Source: Desulfosporosinus lacus DSM 15449 (GTDB lineage: Bacteria > Bacillota > Desulfitobacteriia > Desulfitobacteriales > Desulfitobacteriaceae). From it: a DNA stretch of 64,000 nt. Both the position numbers and the translations under genes were made by a program. The DNA is taken from NCBI RefSeq assembly GCF_900129935.1, contig NZ_FQXJ01000021.1, positions 1-64,000 on the forward strand, in the 5' to 3' direction. Of the stretch, positions 1 through 8,359 are shown in pieces; positions within the stretch are counted from its first letter, which is position 1, and each line of letters starts with the position of its first letter. The notes under the pieces are model-generated. The model made no database searches. It worked only from the letters and a program-made list of their open reading frames with translations, and was not told the DNA's origin.

Positions 1-104
1 TCCACCTCGCGATGGACACCCTTGGTCTTGGCTGTACACTTCCCACTATCAGGGTGTGTTAGGGACTTTCACCCTTTAGACTATGCCCATGCAGGGCAAA
101 CCAC
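1..104 (-). mobile_element. Group II intron, 5' end (domain I start), partial
   Basis: Read on the minus strand, the sequence starts GTGGTTTGCCC at 104 and continues with a GCCC..GGGC hairpin, GGGTGAAAGTCCC and GATAGTGGGAAGTGT, then runs out of the window at position 1. I recognise this as the conserved beginning of domain I of bacterial group II introns from memory of the family; I could not align it. The intron boundary lies directly after the T-run of the tRNA-Thr terminator. Insertion behind intrinsic terminators is the known habit of class C group II introns. The reverse transcriptase and the 3' end, if present, lie outside the window. Open frames read through this stretch are not real genes. 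Confidence 0.7.
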
Positions 105-129
105 AAAAACCCCGCAATTACTTGCGGGG
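105..129 (-). terminator. Intrinsic terminator of tRNA-Thr(CGU)
   Basis: On the minus strand an 8-bp perfect stem (CCCCGCAA/TTGCGGGG) with a 4-nt loop is followed by TTTTT. It lies 14 nt downstream of the tRNA 3' end. The T-run abuts the group II intron start. Confidence 0.9.
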
Positions 130-142
130 TCTCGCTTTCCTA

Positions 143-217
143 TGGAGCCGATGGTCGGAATCGAACCGACGACCTGCTCATTACGAGTGAGCTGCTCTAC
201 CTCTGAGCCACATCGGC
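143..217 (-). tRNA. tRNA-Thr (anticodon CGU)
   Basis: A full cloverleaf is present: acceptor GCCGATG/CATCGGC, a D arm, an anticodon stem GCTCA/TGAGC with loop CTCGTAA (anticodon CGT), a T arm GTCGG/CCGAC with TTCGATT, and an encoded CCA end at 143-145. It reads ACG codons. It is a single-gene unit with its own promoter at 236-264 and terminator at 105-129. A second threonine tRNA (UGU) lies at 63789-63864. Confidence 0.97.
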
Positions 218-235
218 ATTTTACGGACGATAGTA

Positions 236-264
236 ATCTTACTTTATTTTAGCGGTTTCGTCAA
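236..264 (-). promoter_or_regulatory. Sigma-A promoter of tRNA-Thr(CGU)
   Basis: On the minus strand: -35 TTGACG (259-264), 17-bp spacer, -10 TAAGAT (236-241). The -10 lies 18 nt upstream of the tRNA 5' end. The rest of 218-344 holds only this promoter and the AAGGAGG ribosome binding site of the divergent hydrogenase operon. Confidence 0.75.
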
Positions 265-344
265 TATTATTTTCACATTATTTATGTAAAATTGAGTTTA
301 ATCTTCTCTTTTAGGAAATAATATCCTTTCAAGGAGGATTAGAT

Positions 345-1466
345 ATGTTAAGCCGACGTGACTTTCTCAAATTAGTGGTCAAAGGTGCTGTATTAGGAAA
401 TTTTTATCAGCTTATCTCTCCTCCTCTAGCAGAAGCCGTAGCAACTGGTGAGGTGAAAAAACTTCCCGTGATCTTGATTGAGACTGGTACTTGTACCGGA
501 GACAGTATCTCTCTTGATAATATTTGGACACCTACCTTTTCTGATATTCTTACCAACATAGTCGATTGGCGCTATGATTGGAGCATGAATCAAGCTCAAG
601 GAGATGCTGTCTATGGCGTCCTTCAGGAAACCTATGAAAAAATGCCCAACGAATATATTCTTCTTGTTCAAGGATCCATGATCCAGCGTGACAACGGTAA
701 TTATAACCATGTTGCGTATGATGATGGTAAGTTTATCACTGGAATTGATCTTGTTCGCCGCATAGGACTAAAAGCAAAATACGTTGTTGCCATCGGCAGT
801 TGTGCTACCTACGGCGGACCGGTTGCCGGTTATCCCAACCCAACTCAGGCAACTGGAGTTCAAAATATTCTGCCTGAACGAAAAGTCATTAATGTTTCCG
901 GTTGCCCAGCTCATCCAGATTGGATCATGGGCACCTTGCTCCATTTGGCCTTATATGGTGAACCTGAGCTTGAGAAGTTTGGACGGCCAAAACTCTTTTA
1001 CGGTGAAACTGTGCATAACCGCTGCCCTCGCAGGCGCGATTATGATCAGGGGATTTTTGCCACAGATATCGGGCAGAAAGAATGCCTTTTTCGCATTGGC
1101 TGTAAAGGTCCGGTGACCTATGCAGATTGCCCGATTCGCCGTTGGAATGACCGATTCAATTGGCCGATTGGCTGTAATACGCCGTGTATCGGTTGCACTG
1201 AACCCGGTTATCCCGATCTTATGTCCCCGTTTACAGCGCACTTGCCCGACATCCCCTTTCCGGGAGGGACAAAAGTAAACACGGACAAGATTGGGCTTGG
1301 GGTTTTAGGATTAACCTCCGCAGCTATTACTGGACATGTCGCAACATCTCTCTATAAAGGTCGCATCCAGAAGAATTTACTTAGAACCTCTGTCAAAGCT
1401 CAACATCGACCTATCGTTAAAAAAGTCAAGACTTCCCATCAGTATCGGCTCAAAAGACTTAAATAA
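345..1466 (+). CDS. [NiFe]-hydrogenase small subunit, Tat-exported, divergent
   Basis: This is the electron-transfer subunit of a membrane-bound uptake-type hydrogenase; it passes H2 electrons through Fe-S clusters to a cytochrome b. The 373-residue protein begins with a twin-arginine signal (SRRDFLK, R4-R5) and ends with a hydrophobic anchor at about 316-335, so the enzyme should face outward. Cluster ligands: proximal C50, C153 and C187; distal H224, C227, C247 and C253; medial C262, C281 and C284. Two departures stand out. The usual proximal CxxC reads C50-T-G-D53, so Asp replaces the second cysteine, and an extra Cys (C277) sits inside the medial motif. The start is set by AAGGAGG 7 nt upstream. 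The large subunit follows 12 nt downstream. Family is certain; subgroup is open. Confidence 0.92.
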   Translation: MLSRRDFLKLVVKGAVLGNFYQLISPPLAEAVATGEVKKLPVILIETGTCTGDSISLDNIWTPTFSDILTNIVDWRYDWSMNQAQGDAVYGVLQETYEKMPNEYILLVQGSMIQRDNGNYNHVAYDDGKFITGIDLVRRIGLKAKYVVAIGSCATYGGPVAGYPNPTQATGVQNILPERKVINVSGCPAHPDWIMGTLLHLALYGEPELEKFGRPKLFYGETVHNRCPRRRDYDQGIFATDIGQKECLFRIGCKGPVTYADCPIRRWNDRFNWPIGCNTPCIGCTEPGYPDLMSPFTAHLPDIPFPGGTKVNTDKIGLGVLGLTSAAITGHVATSLYKGRIQKNLLRTSVKAQHRPIVKKVKTSHQYRLKRLK

Positions 1467-1478
1467 TTAGGAGTGAAT

Positions 1479-2876
1479 ATGCTAGAAAAGAAAATTATCT
1501 TTCCGATTTCTCGAATCCACAATCCTATGTTATTGGAAGCTTGGCTCGAAGAAGGAGAAATCAAAGACGCCTTCATTTCCGATACACTTTATCGTGGGTT
1601 TGAACAAATTCTAATTGGCCGCTCCGCCATGGACATGCCGTATTATACTCAACGCATCTGTGGCATTTGTTCGTCTGCCCATGCTATTACATCGGCACTG
1701 GCTGTAGAACAAGCTTTAGGCATGCACGTCCCTCCTAATGGGCTACTAATACGAAATCTGATTTTAGCCAGTGACTTTATTCAAAACCATATTCGTCACA
1801 TCTATCTGTATACCTTACCCGACTATTTCCGCGGTCCAGATATTGGTCCATTTCTTCCCCATTCAGAAGCAGATTTGCGTTTATCAAGTAAAGAAAATAC
1901 AACAATGACTGAGCACTATTTTAAGGCTTTAGAAGTCTCCCGAGATGCCCATGCAGCCTTTGCGGTTTTCGGAGGCAAAGCCCCTCATGGCCATGGTATC
2001 GTTCCCGGTGGGGCCAGTATGGAGGTCGATGCCGATAAAGTAAACCGTTATCGAGGATATATGATGATGATCCTCAGTTTTATCGACGATGTCCTGCTTC
2101 CGGATGTTACCCTGATTATGGAACGTTATCCTGAATACATTGACCTTGGCAAAGGAATCGGGAACTATATGTCAGTCGGGGGTTTTACAAGTCCAGAAGG
2201 AAGCACACTTTTCCCTCAAGGGGTCATTCTTCAGGGAAAACGAGAAAGCTTTGATGAAAAACATGTCACAGAAGATGTAACAAACGCTTGGTATAAACCT
2301 CACGGACCTCTTCATCCCATGGAAGAGGATACGGTTCCCGACAGAAGTCAAGCCAAAGGATACACCTGGGTTAAATCCCCTCGTTACCGAGGTCAACCCG
2401 TAGAAGTAGGTCCTTTGGCACGGGCCGTAATTAACAAGGAAAAGGTTATCGGCCATGGTGCACTCGGTCGGACATGGGTACGCGCACTTGAACTCAAAAA
2501 AATAGCTGAAACCACTTTAGAATGGCTTAAACGTCTCGAACCTGGGGCCGAAACCTTGGATCGAAAAATGGAACAAGACTCTGGGGTAGGTATCGGCCTC
2601 CATGAAGCCATGCGCGGTACCTTAGGACATTGGATTTCAGTAGAAAAAGGGCGGATCAAACACTATCAAATCATTACGCCCTCTGCCCTAAACTTTGGTG
2701 CACGTGATGAAGCCGGAACCCGTAGTGTCGGAGAAACATCATTACTCGGCTTAAAAATACAATCCGAAGATCTTAAGGAAGCAGGCCGAGTTATTCGCTC
2801 CTTCGACCCTTGCTTTTCTTGCAGTGTCCATATTATCGATGGAGAAAAAACACGCGCCTTAAAAATACAAGTCTGA
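1479..2876 (+). CDS. [NiFe]-hydrogenase large (catalytic) subunit, divergent
   Basis: This 465-residue subunit carries the Ni-Fe site that splits H2. The N-terminal metal motif RICGICSSAHA (C61, C64) and the C-terminal DPCFSCSVH motif (C445, C448, H451) supply the four cysteine ligands. A 14-residue tail after H451 should be removed by a maturation protease that is not encoded nearby. The segment that normally reads RIEGH reads RIHNP here (R12-P16), so the conserved glutamate implicated in proton transfer is replaced by His14. I chose ATG 1479 because GGAG lies 5 nt upstream; a GTG at 1473 overlaps that ribosome binding site. It is co-transcribed with the small subunit and the cytochrome b. 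No hyp maturation genes are in the window. Confidence 0.92.
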   Translation: MLEKKIIFPISRIHNPMLLEAWLEEGEIKDAFISDTLYRGFEQILIGRSAMDMPYYTQRICGICSSAHAITSALAVEQALGMHVPPNGLLIRNLILASDFIQNHIRHIYLYTLPDYFRGPDIGPFLPHSEADLRLSSKENTTMTEHYFKALEVSRDAHAAFAVFGGKAPHGHGIVPGGASMEVDADKVNRYRGYMMMILSFIDDVLLPDVTLIMERYPEYIDLGKGIGNYMSVGGFTSPEGSTLFPQGVILQGKRESFDEKHVTEDVTNAWYKPHGPLHPMEEDTVPDRSQAKGYTWVKSPRYRGQPVEVGPLARAVINKEKVIGHGALGRTWVRALELKKIAETTLEWLKRLEPGAETLDRKMEQDSGVGIGLHEAMRGTLGHWISVEKGRIKHYQIITPSALNFGARDEAGTRSVGETSLLGLKIQSEDLKEAGRVIRSFDPCFSCSVHIIDGEKTRALKIQV

Positions 2877-2962
2877 ATTGAATCAGAGTCCCAAACTCAC
2901 CGTTCTACTGAGGCGTGAATCAACTATTCAAATAAAATGTACGTATAAGGCAAGGTAGTAAC

Positions 2963-3619
2963 ATGAAACACCATGTTAAATTAAGAAAACCTCTTATAAA
3001 AGAGCTTAAGAAAAGTAACGTGAAAGGAACAATTGTCCAATCTCAGCCCCTTTGGGTTAGAATTTTTCATTGGGGATTCGCCGTAAGTCTAACTATAGTA
3101 ATTTTATCTGGCCTCCAGTTACATAAACCCGCGAGCTTCTTAGCCTTAAATTTTAGTAAAGTTTTGACTGCCCATATAGTTTTTGGCTGGTTTTCATTAG
3201 GATTTCTAGCAATACGCATTGCGGACGCTTTAATCCGTTGGGACGATTCTTTGATCCCTAAAGTCCAGGATCTCAGGCATTTCCCCCAACTCATGTCCTA
3301 TTATTTTTTCCTGCGTTCTTCTCCGCCGCCAGCCAGAAAGTATAATAGTGGACAACTATTGATCTATTTCTCATGGTTCGTATTATTTCTATTGTCAAGT
3401 TTTCTCGGCCTGGTGTCTTATTGGCAAGGGGAACACCTTATATGGGTTTGGCGGCTAATAGGAGGTTTTCAGGTACTTCGATGGACTAAGTTTATTACCA
3501 CAATCTATTTTCTAGCGACAATACCTGTCCACATTTATCTAAGTCTAACTGAGGATATTAGCCGTCTTCAAGCCATGGTCACTGGTTATGAACGAAAACC
3601 CTCGCCAAACAACCGTTAG
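2963..3619 (+). CDS. Hydrogenase-associated cytochrome b, membrane anchor
   Basis: This 218-residue integral membrane protein has about four hydrophobic segments (roughly 33-53, 66-90, 132-153 and 176-195). Histidines at the expected places in helices could bind heme: H36 (IFHWG), H71 (TAHIVFGW) and H190 (PVHIYLS). It matches the di-heme cytochrome b subunit that takes electrons from periplasm-facing [NiFe]-hydrogenases and reduces the quinone pool. It follows the large subunit after 86 nt with no terminator between, so it is the third gene of the operon. The N-terminal 30 residues are basic and cytoplasmic by the positive-inside rule. Family assignment is firm; heme ligands are inferred from position. 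Confidence 0.82.
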   Translation: MKHHVKLRKPLIKELKKSNVKGTIVQSQPLWVRIFHWGFAVSLTIVILSGLQLHKPASFLALNFSKVLTAHIVFGWFSLGFLAIRIADALIRWDDSLIPKVQDLRHFPQLMSYYFFLRSSPPPARKYNSGQLLIYFSWFVLFLLSSFLGLVSYWQGEHLIWVWRLIGGFQVLRWTKFITTIYFLATIPVHIYLSLTEDISRLQAMVTGYERKPSPNNR

Positions 3620-3710
3620 TAAAAATTTTCCTCAAATAAAATGATACTTTTTGCTTAAAGTTTGGGTATAATGGGGGGTAGAGTTTTATACATGAAAGGG
3701 ACGATTCGCC

Positions 3711-5063
3711 TTGGCATTACATATTCATTTTGTTGGTATTAAAGGGACCGGGATGAGCGCCTTAGCTCAAATCAGCACTCAGATTGACGGAGCAACTATT
3801 ACCGGGTCAGATGTAGAAGAAAGTTTTTATACAGATAGTGTCTTAAAACGTGCTAATATTCCTGTTTTGGGTTTTTCTCCGACCAACGTAGAAAACGCTG
3901 ATTTGGTTGTCACCTCTGCCGCCTATACCAATCAGCATCCAGAAATCGCCCGGGCTTTGGAGTTAAATATCCCCGTCTTGAGTTATCCACAATATCTTGG
4001 GCATTTACTTGCCAAAAAACGCGGGATTTGTGTTACTGGAACGCATGGAAAAACTACAACAACAGCCATGATGGGCCTTGTTATGTTGAAAGCCGGATTC
4101 GATCCAACGATTGTTGTCGGCAGTGATGTCCCCAGCATCGGTGGAAATGCACATACTGGAAAAGGGGAATTTTTCTTAGCAGAATCCTGTGAGTATCGAC
4201 GCCATTTCCTTAATTACTCTCCAGAACATTTAATCATTACGAACATAGAATTTGATCATCCCGATTACTTTAAGGATCTCGAGGATGTCATCTCTGCATT
4301 TGCCGAACTGGCTGTAAAGGTACCTGAACACGGTCATATCTACGTATGGGATGAAGATCCAAATCGGAAATCCCTAAAATCAGATGCGCCTGTCACGACT
4401 TTTGGTCTGTCTGAATCTGCAGATATACGAGCAACGGAAATCCTGTTTAAAGACGAAAAGAGCTCTATGAAAATCATTATAAAAGGTCAGTATGTGGGGG
4501 ATCTGGATCTGCATGTCGCGGGAAGACACAACATTGTAAATGCTTTGGCAACGATTGCTCTATGCTATGAAATTGGTATTCCCATTAAAGAAATCTTATC
4601 TAGTCTGAGTCAATTCAATGGGACGAAACGCCGTTTTGAACATGTCGGCAGTAATACAAATGGGGCCCTAATCGTTGATGACTATGCCCATCACCCAACA
4701 GAAATTCGCACGACCTTAGAGGGGGCTCGCCTTTCTTTCCCTGATCGTCGCATCCGTGCTATTTTCCAACCTCATACTTTTAGCCGAACGGAAAAACTCT
4801 TACTTGAGTTCTCGCAAGCTTTTCAGGGGGCAGACGAAGTTGTTATTGCAGATATCTTTGCCTCAGCGCGAGAACTTGATCATTACACTGTTTCTGCCCC
4901 AAATCTGGCCGAAATGATCTTAAAGCAAGGTATTCAGGCCCGCTACATTGGAACGTTGGATGACATTAAGCTTTATCTTAATGAAACTCTCGCACCCGAG
5001 GATCTTGTCCTTACTTTAGGGGCTGGGGATATCTACAAAGTGGGCTTAGAAATCGTTAGTTAA
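3711..5063 (+). CDS. murC: UDP-N-acetylmuramate--L-alanine ligase
   Basis: MurC adds L-alanine to UDP-MurNAc using ATP, the first amino acid of the peptidoglycan stem peptide, in the cytoplasm. The 450-residue protein has the Rossmann-like N-terminal domain with GIKGTGMSALA (9-19), the Mur ligase P-loop GTHGKTTTT (110-118), the central ATPase domain and the C-terminal domain with DDYAHHPTEI. Length is normal. The start is TTG at 3711 with AAAGGGA about 10 nt upstream; no in-frame ATG fits. A TATAAT hexamer at 3667-3672 may be its -10, but I see no good -35. It is a single-gene unit ended by the terminator at 5083-5128. Confidence 0.95.
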   Translation: MALHIHFVGIKGTGMSALAQISTQIDGATITGSDVEESFYTDSVLKRANIPVLGFSPTNVENADLVVTSAAYTNQHPEIARALELNIPVLSYPQYLGHLLAKKRGICVTGTHGKTTTTAMMGLVMLKAGFDPTIVVGSDVPSIGGNAHTGKGEFFLAESCEYRRHFLNYSPEHLIITNIEFDHPDYFKDLEDVISAFAELAVKVPEHGHIYVWDEDPNRKSLKSDAPVTTFGLSESADIRATEILFKDEKSSMKIIIKGQYVGDLDLHVAGRHNIVNALATIALCYEIGIPIKEILSSLSQFNGTKRRFEHVGSNTNGALIVDDYAHHPTEIRTTLEGARLSFPDRRIRAIFQPHTFSRTEKLLLEFSQAFQGADEVVIADIFASARELDHYTVSAPNLAEMILKQGIQARYIGTLDDIKLYLNETLAPEDLVLTLGAGDIYKVGLEIVS

Positions 5064-5082
5064 TATTAGATTTATGATAAAG

Positions 5083-5128
5083 CAAAGGCCTTTCATACAC
5101 TTCACAATAAAGTGGCGAAAGGCCTTTT
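5083..5128. terminator. Bidirectional intrinsic terminator
   Basis: AAAGGCCTTTC and GAAAGGCCTTTT form an 11-bp outer stem, extended inside by CACTT/AAGTG, with T-rich DNA on both sides. It separates convergent murC (plus) and the nucleotidase gene (minus). Confidence 0.85.
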
Positions 5129-5133
5129 AAACG

Positions 5134-5697
5134 TTAAAGATTTTTCGGGCAGAGTTCTTGTATGCCTGTAATTATTTCCTCCCAACTATGGCAACGGGTA
5201 ATGCCTGGAGGAAGCTCTTCTTGATTATAACTTGCATTTAATAGAAACACTGGCACCCCACATTCCGCTATTAATTTAGCATTTACTTGGTAATCTTCGA
5301 TAAAGGCCTCGATTCCCCATTCTTTAACGAAGTCCACCTTACTGCCAAACCCTGTGAAGAGCACATGCTTATGATGGATTTCTCTTAACGCAAACCAGCG
5401 CACTGTGAGATCCTTTTGTTCAGGGGTTCGGGCTGTGATATAAATTATTTCATGTCCTTCTTGAAGAAGAGTTTCTATCCCTTCTTTTGCGCCAGGTACA
5501 GGTTCTGGCATCATGAGCAAACGTTCTATATTGGTCTCGAAAAAGTCGTTCATATCCTCAGTTGTTACATCAAAAGCTACATGCATATTATAATCGTCGA
5601 TGAACGGTATATTCTTACCGTAGTGGCGATTTAACTCCTGTAACCAAATTGGATAGCTATCGGAAATTACTCCGTCAATGTCTACTCCTATACGCAC
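5134..5697 (-). CDS. 5'-nucleotidase / HAD-family phosphatase (NT5C type)
   Basis: The 187-residue protein opens with DIDGV (D6, D8), the nucleophile and acid/base aspartates of the haloacid dehalogenase superfamily, and has YITAR (motif II threonine) near residue 93. Its size and pattern fit the bacterial 5'(3')-deoxyribonucleotidase family, which dephosphorylates nucleoside monophosphates. The start is GTG at 5697, one nucleotide after the nadE stop, so translation is probably coupled. As the last gene of pncB-nadE, a role in pyridine nucleotide turnover (for example NMN or nicotinate mononucleotide) is a reasonable inference, but substrate cannot be read from sequence. Confidence 0.75.
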   Translation of the reverse strand: MRIGVDIDGVISDSYPIWLQELNRHYGKNIPFIDDYNMHVAFDVTTEDMNDFFETNIERLLMMPEPVPGAKEGIETLLQEGHEIIYITARTPEQKDLTVRWFALREIHHKHVLFTGFGSKVDFVKEWGIEAFIEDYQVNAKLIAECGVPVFLLNASYNQEELPPGITRCHSWEEIITGIQELCPKNL

Positions 5698-5698
5698 G

Positions 5699-6472
5699 TT
5701 AATCTAACCTCTTAAGTTTCGGAAGCTCAAGGCTTGGCGGCATATTACGTTTATGTTCACTCTGACGATGGAGAGACTCAATACGTTCTTGAACTTCAGG
5801 CGAGACCTCTTCCCCCAGCAGATAGCGATCTATCTGATCATAGGTAATTCCTAATTCAGATTCATCTGTCTGACCCGGCCATAGCCCCGCAGTCGGTACA
5901 CGGGTAGCAATTCTCATAGGCAATCCCAACATCCTCGCCCAAGCGCGCACTTCTGTCTTTGTGAGTGAACTGATCGGTAAGAGATCGACACCGCCGTCAC
6001 CATATTTAGTAAAATATCCGGTGTAGCTCTCAGGTGCATTGTCCGTTCCTACTACCATATAATTCATGGCATTAGCCACGGCATACAGTGTGGACATACG
6101 TAAACGAGCCTTCAAATTCCCTTGGCTCATCTTTTCAGCCACTAAATTACAACTTATACTTTCCAAGCCCTTTTTGACTTGCCCCATGACCTGTGTATGG
6201 GCACCGCTCAGGTTTACCTCTATTGTTCTTATTTCGAAGCCTTCTGCAATCCATAATGCATCTTCTGTATCATCTGGATTAGAATGACTGGGCATAACTA
6301 CTCCAATGCAATTTTCCGAAAATGCTCGACTGCAGAGCCCCGCGACTACAGCAGAGTCTACCCCCCCAGAAATTCCCACCACTACTCCCTTAGCCTTGGC
6401 TTCAGTAACTTTTTTTTGTAACCATTCCACCGTTTGATCAATTCGTGCTGATAATTCATTATCTGTCCACAT
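5699..6472 (-). CDS. nadE: NH3-dependent NAD+ synthetase
   Basis: NadE converts nicotinate adenine dinucleotide to NAD+ with ATP and ammonia. The 257-residue protein has the PP-loop ATP motif GISGGVDS near its N terminus and the VVGTDNAPESYTGYFTKYGDG block that binds the deamido-NAD substrate. It has no glutaminase domain, so it is the ammonia-using form. I place the start at ATG 6472 because AAGGAGTGGAG precedes it; a longer reading from 6508 lacks a ribosome binding site. The start overlaps the end of pncB by 14 nt. Adenylyltransferase NadD, the step between PncB and NadE, is not in the window. Confidence 0.95.
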   Translation of the reverse strand: MWTDNELSARIDQTVEWLQKKVTEAKAKGVVVGISGGVDSAVVAGLCSRAFSENCIGVVMPSHSNPDDTEDALWIAEGFEIRTIEVNLSGAHTQVMGQVKKGLESISCNLVAEKMSQGNLKARLRMSTLYAVANAMNYMVVGTDNAPESYTGYFTKYGDGGVDLLPISSLTKTEVRAWARMLGLPMRIATRVPTAGLWPGQTDESELGITYDQIDRYLLGEEVSPEVQERIESLHRQSEHKRNMPPSLELPKLKRLD

Positions 6473-7931
6473 TCTTACTCCACTCCTTGTTCGTTTCTTT
6501 AATATCATTGTGAATCGTCAAAAGTAATTGTTGTTTTAACTCAAAGAGATTGGTCGACAAATCTACAATATAGCGGTGGGGATTCGTCAATCGTTTCACT
6601 TCATCCCAGAAAGAGTCTAATTCTTTTCGAGCATAAAGTTGAATTTCTTTGAGATTCGGTAAGTCATACACTCGTTTTCCATCTCTAAAGACAGGCTTCA
6701 AAAGTTCTTTGGTTCGGAAATTTTTCAATGTCTTTCTTTTCCACGTCTGAATAGGATCGAAAATTGTCAGCGGTTTATCTTCTTCAAAAACTTCATCTTC
6801 CAAGGCAATAAGATCTGCCATAGCTTTGCCTGCTCTATCGTAAAAGCGCACAACTTTCTTAATTCCAGGATTAGTGATCTTAGTAATGTTTTCCGAGACC
6901 TTCAAACGAGGATGGAAATTACCCGGTTCTCCTTCAGCGGCCAGTTTGTAGACCCCCCCTAAAGAAGGGTTATCCTTGGATGTAATGAGATTCGTTCCAA
7001 CGCCCCAGGAATTAATCGCTGCCCCTTGGGCTCGAATGGCGAAGATAGTTTCCTCATCTAAATCATTTGATGCAACAATAATAGCATTCTTAAGTCCTGC
7101 TTCATCAAGCATGCGACGGGCTTCTTTAGACAAATACGTTAAATCTCCACTGTCCAGACGAATACCTAGGAAATGATGCCCTTCTGCCTCAAGCTCAAGC
7201 CCTACTTTAATCGCGTTAGGAACTCCAGATTTGAGGACATTGTATGTATCTACAAGCAACAAACAGAGATCCGGAAAAGTATGGGCATAGGCTCGAAATG
7301 CTTCCAGTTCTGTTGGAAAACATTGAATCCAACTGTGCGCCTGGGTTCCTGCCACAGGGATACCATAACGCATCCCTGCTAAGACATTGGAGGTGGATTG
7401 ACATCCACCGATGAAGGCTGCCCTTGCGCCTAAGACCCCTGCGTCCGGGCCCTGGGCTCTCCGCAAGCCAAACTCCATCACTGGGCCACCATCTGCAGCC
7501 GTAACTACACGGGAGGCTTTTGTAGCAATGAGAGTTTCAAAATTAACTAAGTTAAGAATAGTAGTCTCCAACAACTGAGTTTCAAAAATACGCCCTTTAA
7601 CACGCAATAGCGGTTCATACGGAAAGACAGGAGTCCCCTCTGGAATCGCATCGATGTCCCCCGTGAAGCGAAAGTTACTCAGCTCACTAATAAACTCCTC
7701 GTTAAATAAGTTTAGACTTCTCAGATACTTCAAATCCGCTTCCCCAAAGGTGAGGTTCTCAATATATTCAACGACTTGTTCAAGCCCTGCCGCCAAAGCA
7801 TATCCCCCTTTAAACGGCAACGAGCGAAAGTAGACATCAAATACTGCCTCTTTATTCTGACAACCATTAACTAAATAACCCTGCATCATAGTTAATTGAT
7901 AAAGATCTGTGAGCATTGTTCGGTTTTCCAT
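6459..7931 (-). CDS. pncB: Nicotinate phosphoribosyltransferase
   Basis: PncB joins nicotinate and PRPP to give nicotinate mononucleotide, the entry step of the Preiss-Handler salvage route to NAD+. The 490-residue protein has the family N terminus (LTDLYQLTMMQGY), the FRSLPFKGGYALAAGLE block and the conserved EFGLRRAQG, GTQAHSWIQ and VRLDSGDL-type motifs (here IRLDSGDL). Length is normal. The ATG at 7931 has GAGG 10 nt upstream. It begins the pncB-nadE-nucleotidase operon, transcribed away from the 660-bp region that carries the DnaA boxes. Confidence 0.95.
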   Translation of the reverse strand: MENRTMLTDLYQLTMMQGYLVNGCQNKEAVFDVYFRSLPFKGGYALAAGLEQVVEYIENLTFGEADLKYLRSLNLFNEEFISELSNFRFTGDIDAIPEGTPVFPYEPLLRVKGRIFETQLLETTILNLVNFETLIATKASRVVTAADGGPVMEFGLRRAQGPDAGVLGARAAFIGGCQSTSNVLAGMRYGIPVAGTQAHSWIQCFPTELEAFRAYAHTFPDLCLLLVDTYNVLKSGVPNAIKVGLELEAEGHHFLGIRLDSGDLTYLSKEARRMLDEAGLKNAIIVASNDLDEETIFAIRAQGAAINSWGVGTNLITSKDNPSLGGVYKLAAEGEPGNFHPRLKVSENITKITNPGIKKVVRFYDRAGKAMADLIALEDEVFEEDKPLTIFDPIQTWKRKTLKNFRTKELLKPVFRDGKRVYDLPNLKEIQLYARKELDSFWDEVKRLTNPHRYIVDLSTNLFELKQQLLLTIHNDIKETNKEWSKNVDR

Positions 7932-8198
7932 TGATTATGCCTCGCTTCGTACTTTCAAACATAGTTCGATTTATTTCTATATAACTATAGGATGCAATAT
8001 CTTTTTAAAATCATGCGTGAGAATTTCGACCTCTATGCAGGATTTTCCTGCTTTACGCTAAAAATAAAGAAACTTGACACGTTCTATGCCGACAAAAAAG
8101 GACCGCCAGCGCTACCAAGTTACATTTATACTAGCAAAAGAAGTGATATTTTCCTGACTGTTAACAGTAAACTTTTACTTTATGCTAGATATAAAAGG

Positions 8199-8233
8199 AA
8201 ACCTAAAGGCCTTGCTTTAGGTTTTTGTGTTTT
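8199..8233. terminator. Intrinsic terminator, probably for argFGH
   Basis: The stem ACCTAAAG (8201-8208)/CTTTAGGT (8215-8222) has T-rich flanks on both sides. On the minus strand it is followed by TTCCTTTTAT, which would stop argH read-through before pncB; on the plus strand TTTTGTGTTTTT follows but no plus-strand gene lies upstream. Confidence 0.7.
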
Positions 8234-8264
8234 TATGTCGGATTTTCGCGTACAAGAAAAATAG

Positions 8265-8359
8265 TTATCCACAAGAAAAGTCTAATTGTCCACTTTTCAT
8301 CCCATGCTTATCCACCATAAATACATTGAATTTCGACCTTATCCACAGGTTTATCCACA
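8265..8359 (+). promoter_or_regulatory. DnaA-box cluster
   Basis: Three perfect TTATCCACA boxes (8265-8273, 8339-8347, 8351-8359) and one single-mismatch box TTATCCACC (8308-8316) occur in 95 bp, all in the same orientation; TTGTCCACT (8286-8294) is a weaker candidate. The site is far from any dnaA gene in this window. It could be a DnaA-titrating cluster or a DnaA-controlled element. TTTCGACC directly before the third box resembles part of a Spo0A box. Confidence 0.7.

Noticed and set aside
22-252. 76-codon plus-strand frame across the tRNA
   Set aside because: It runs antisense through the group II intron end, a terminator and tRNA-Thr; it is a by-product of those structured RNAs.
8050-8235. 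Small RNA ending at the 8199-8233 terminator on the plus strand
   Set aside because: TTGACA at 8074 and TATACT at 8127 have no partner hexamers at proper spacing, so no promoter supports a transcript.
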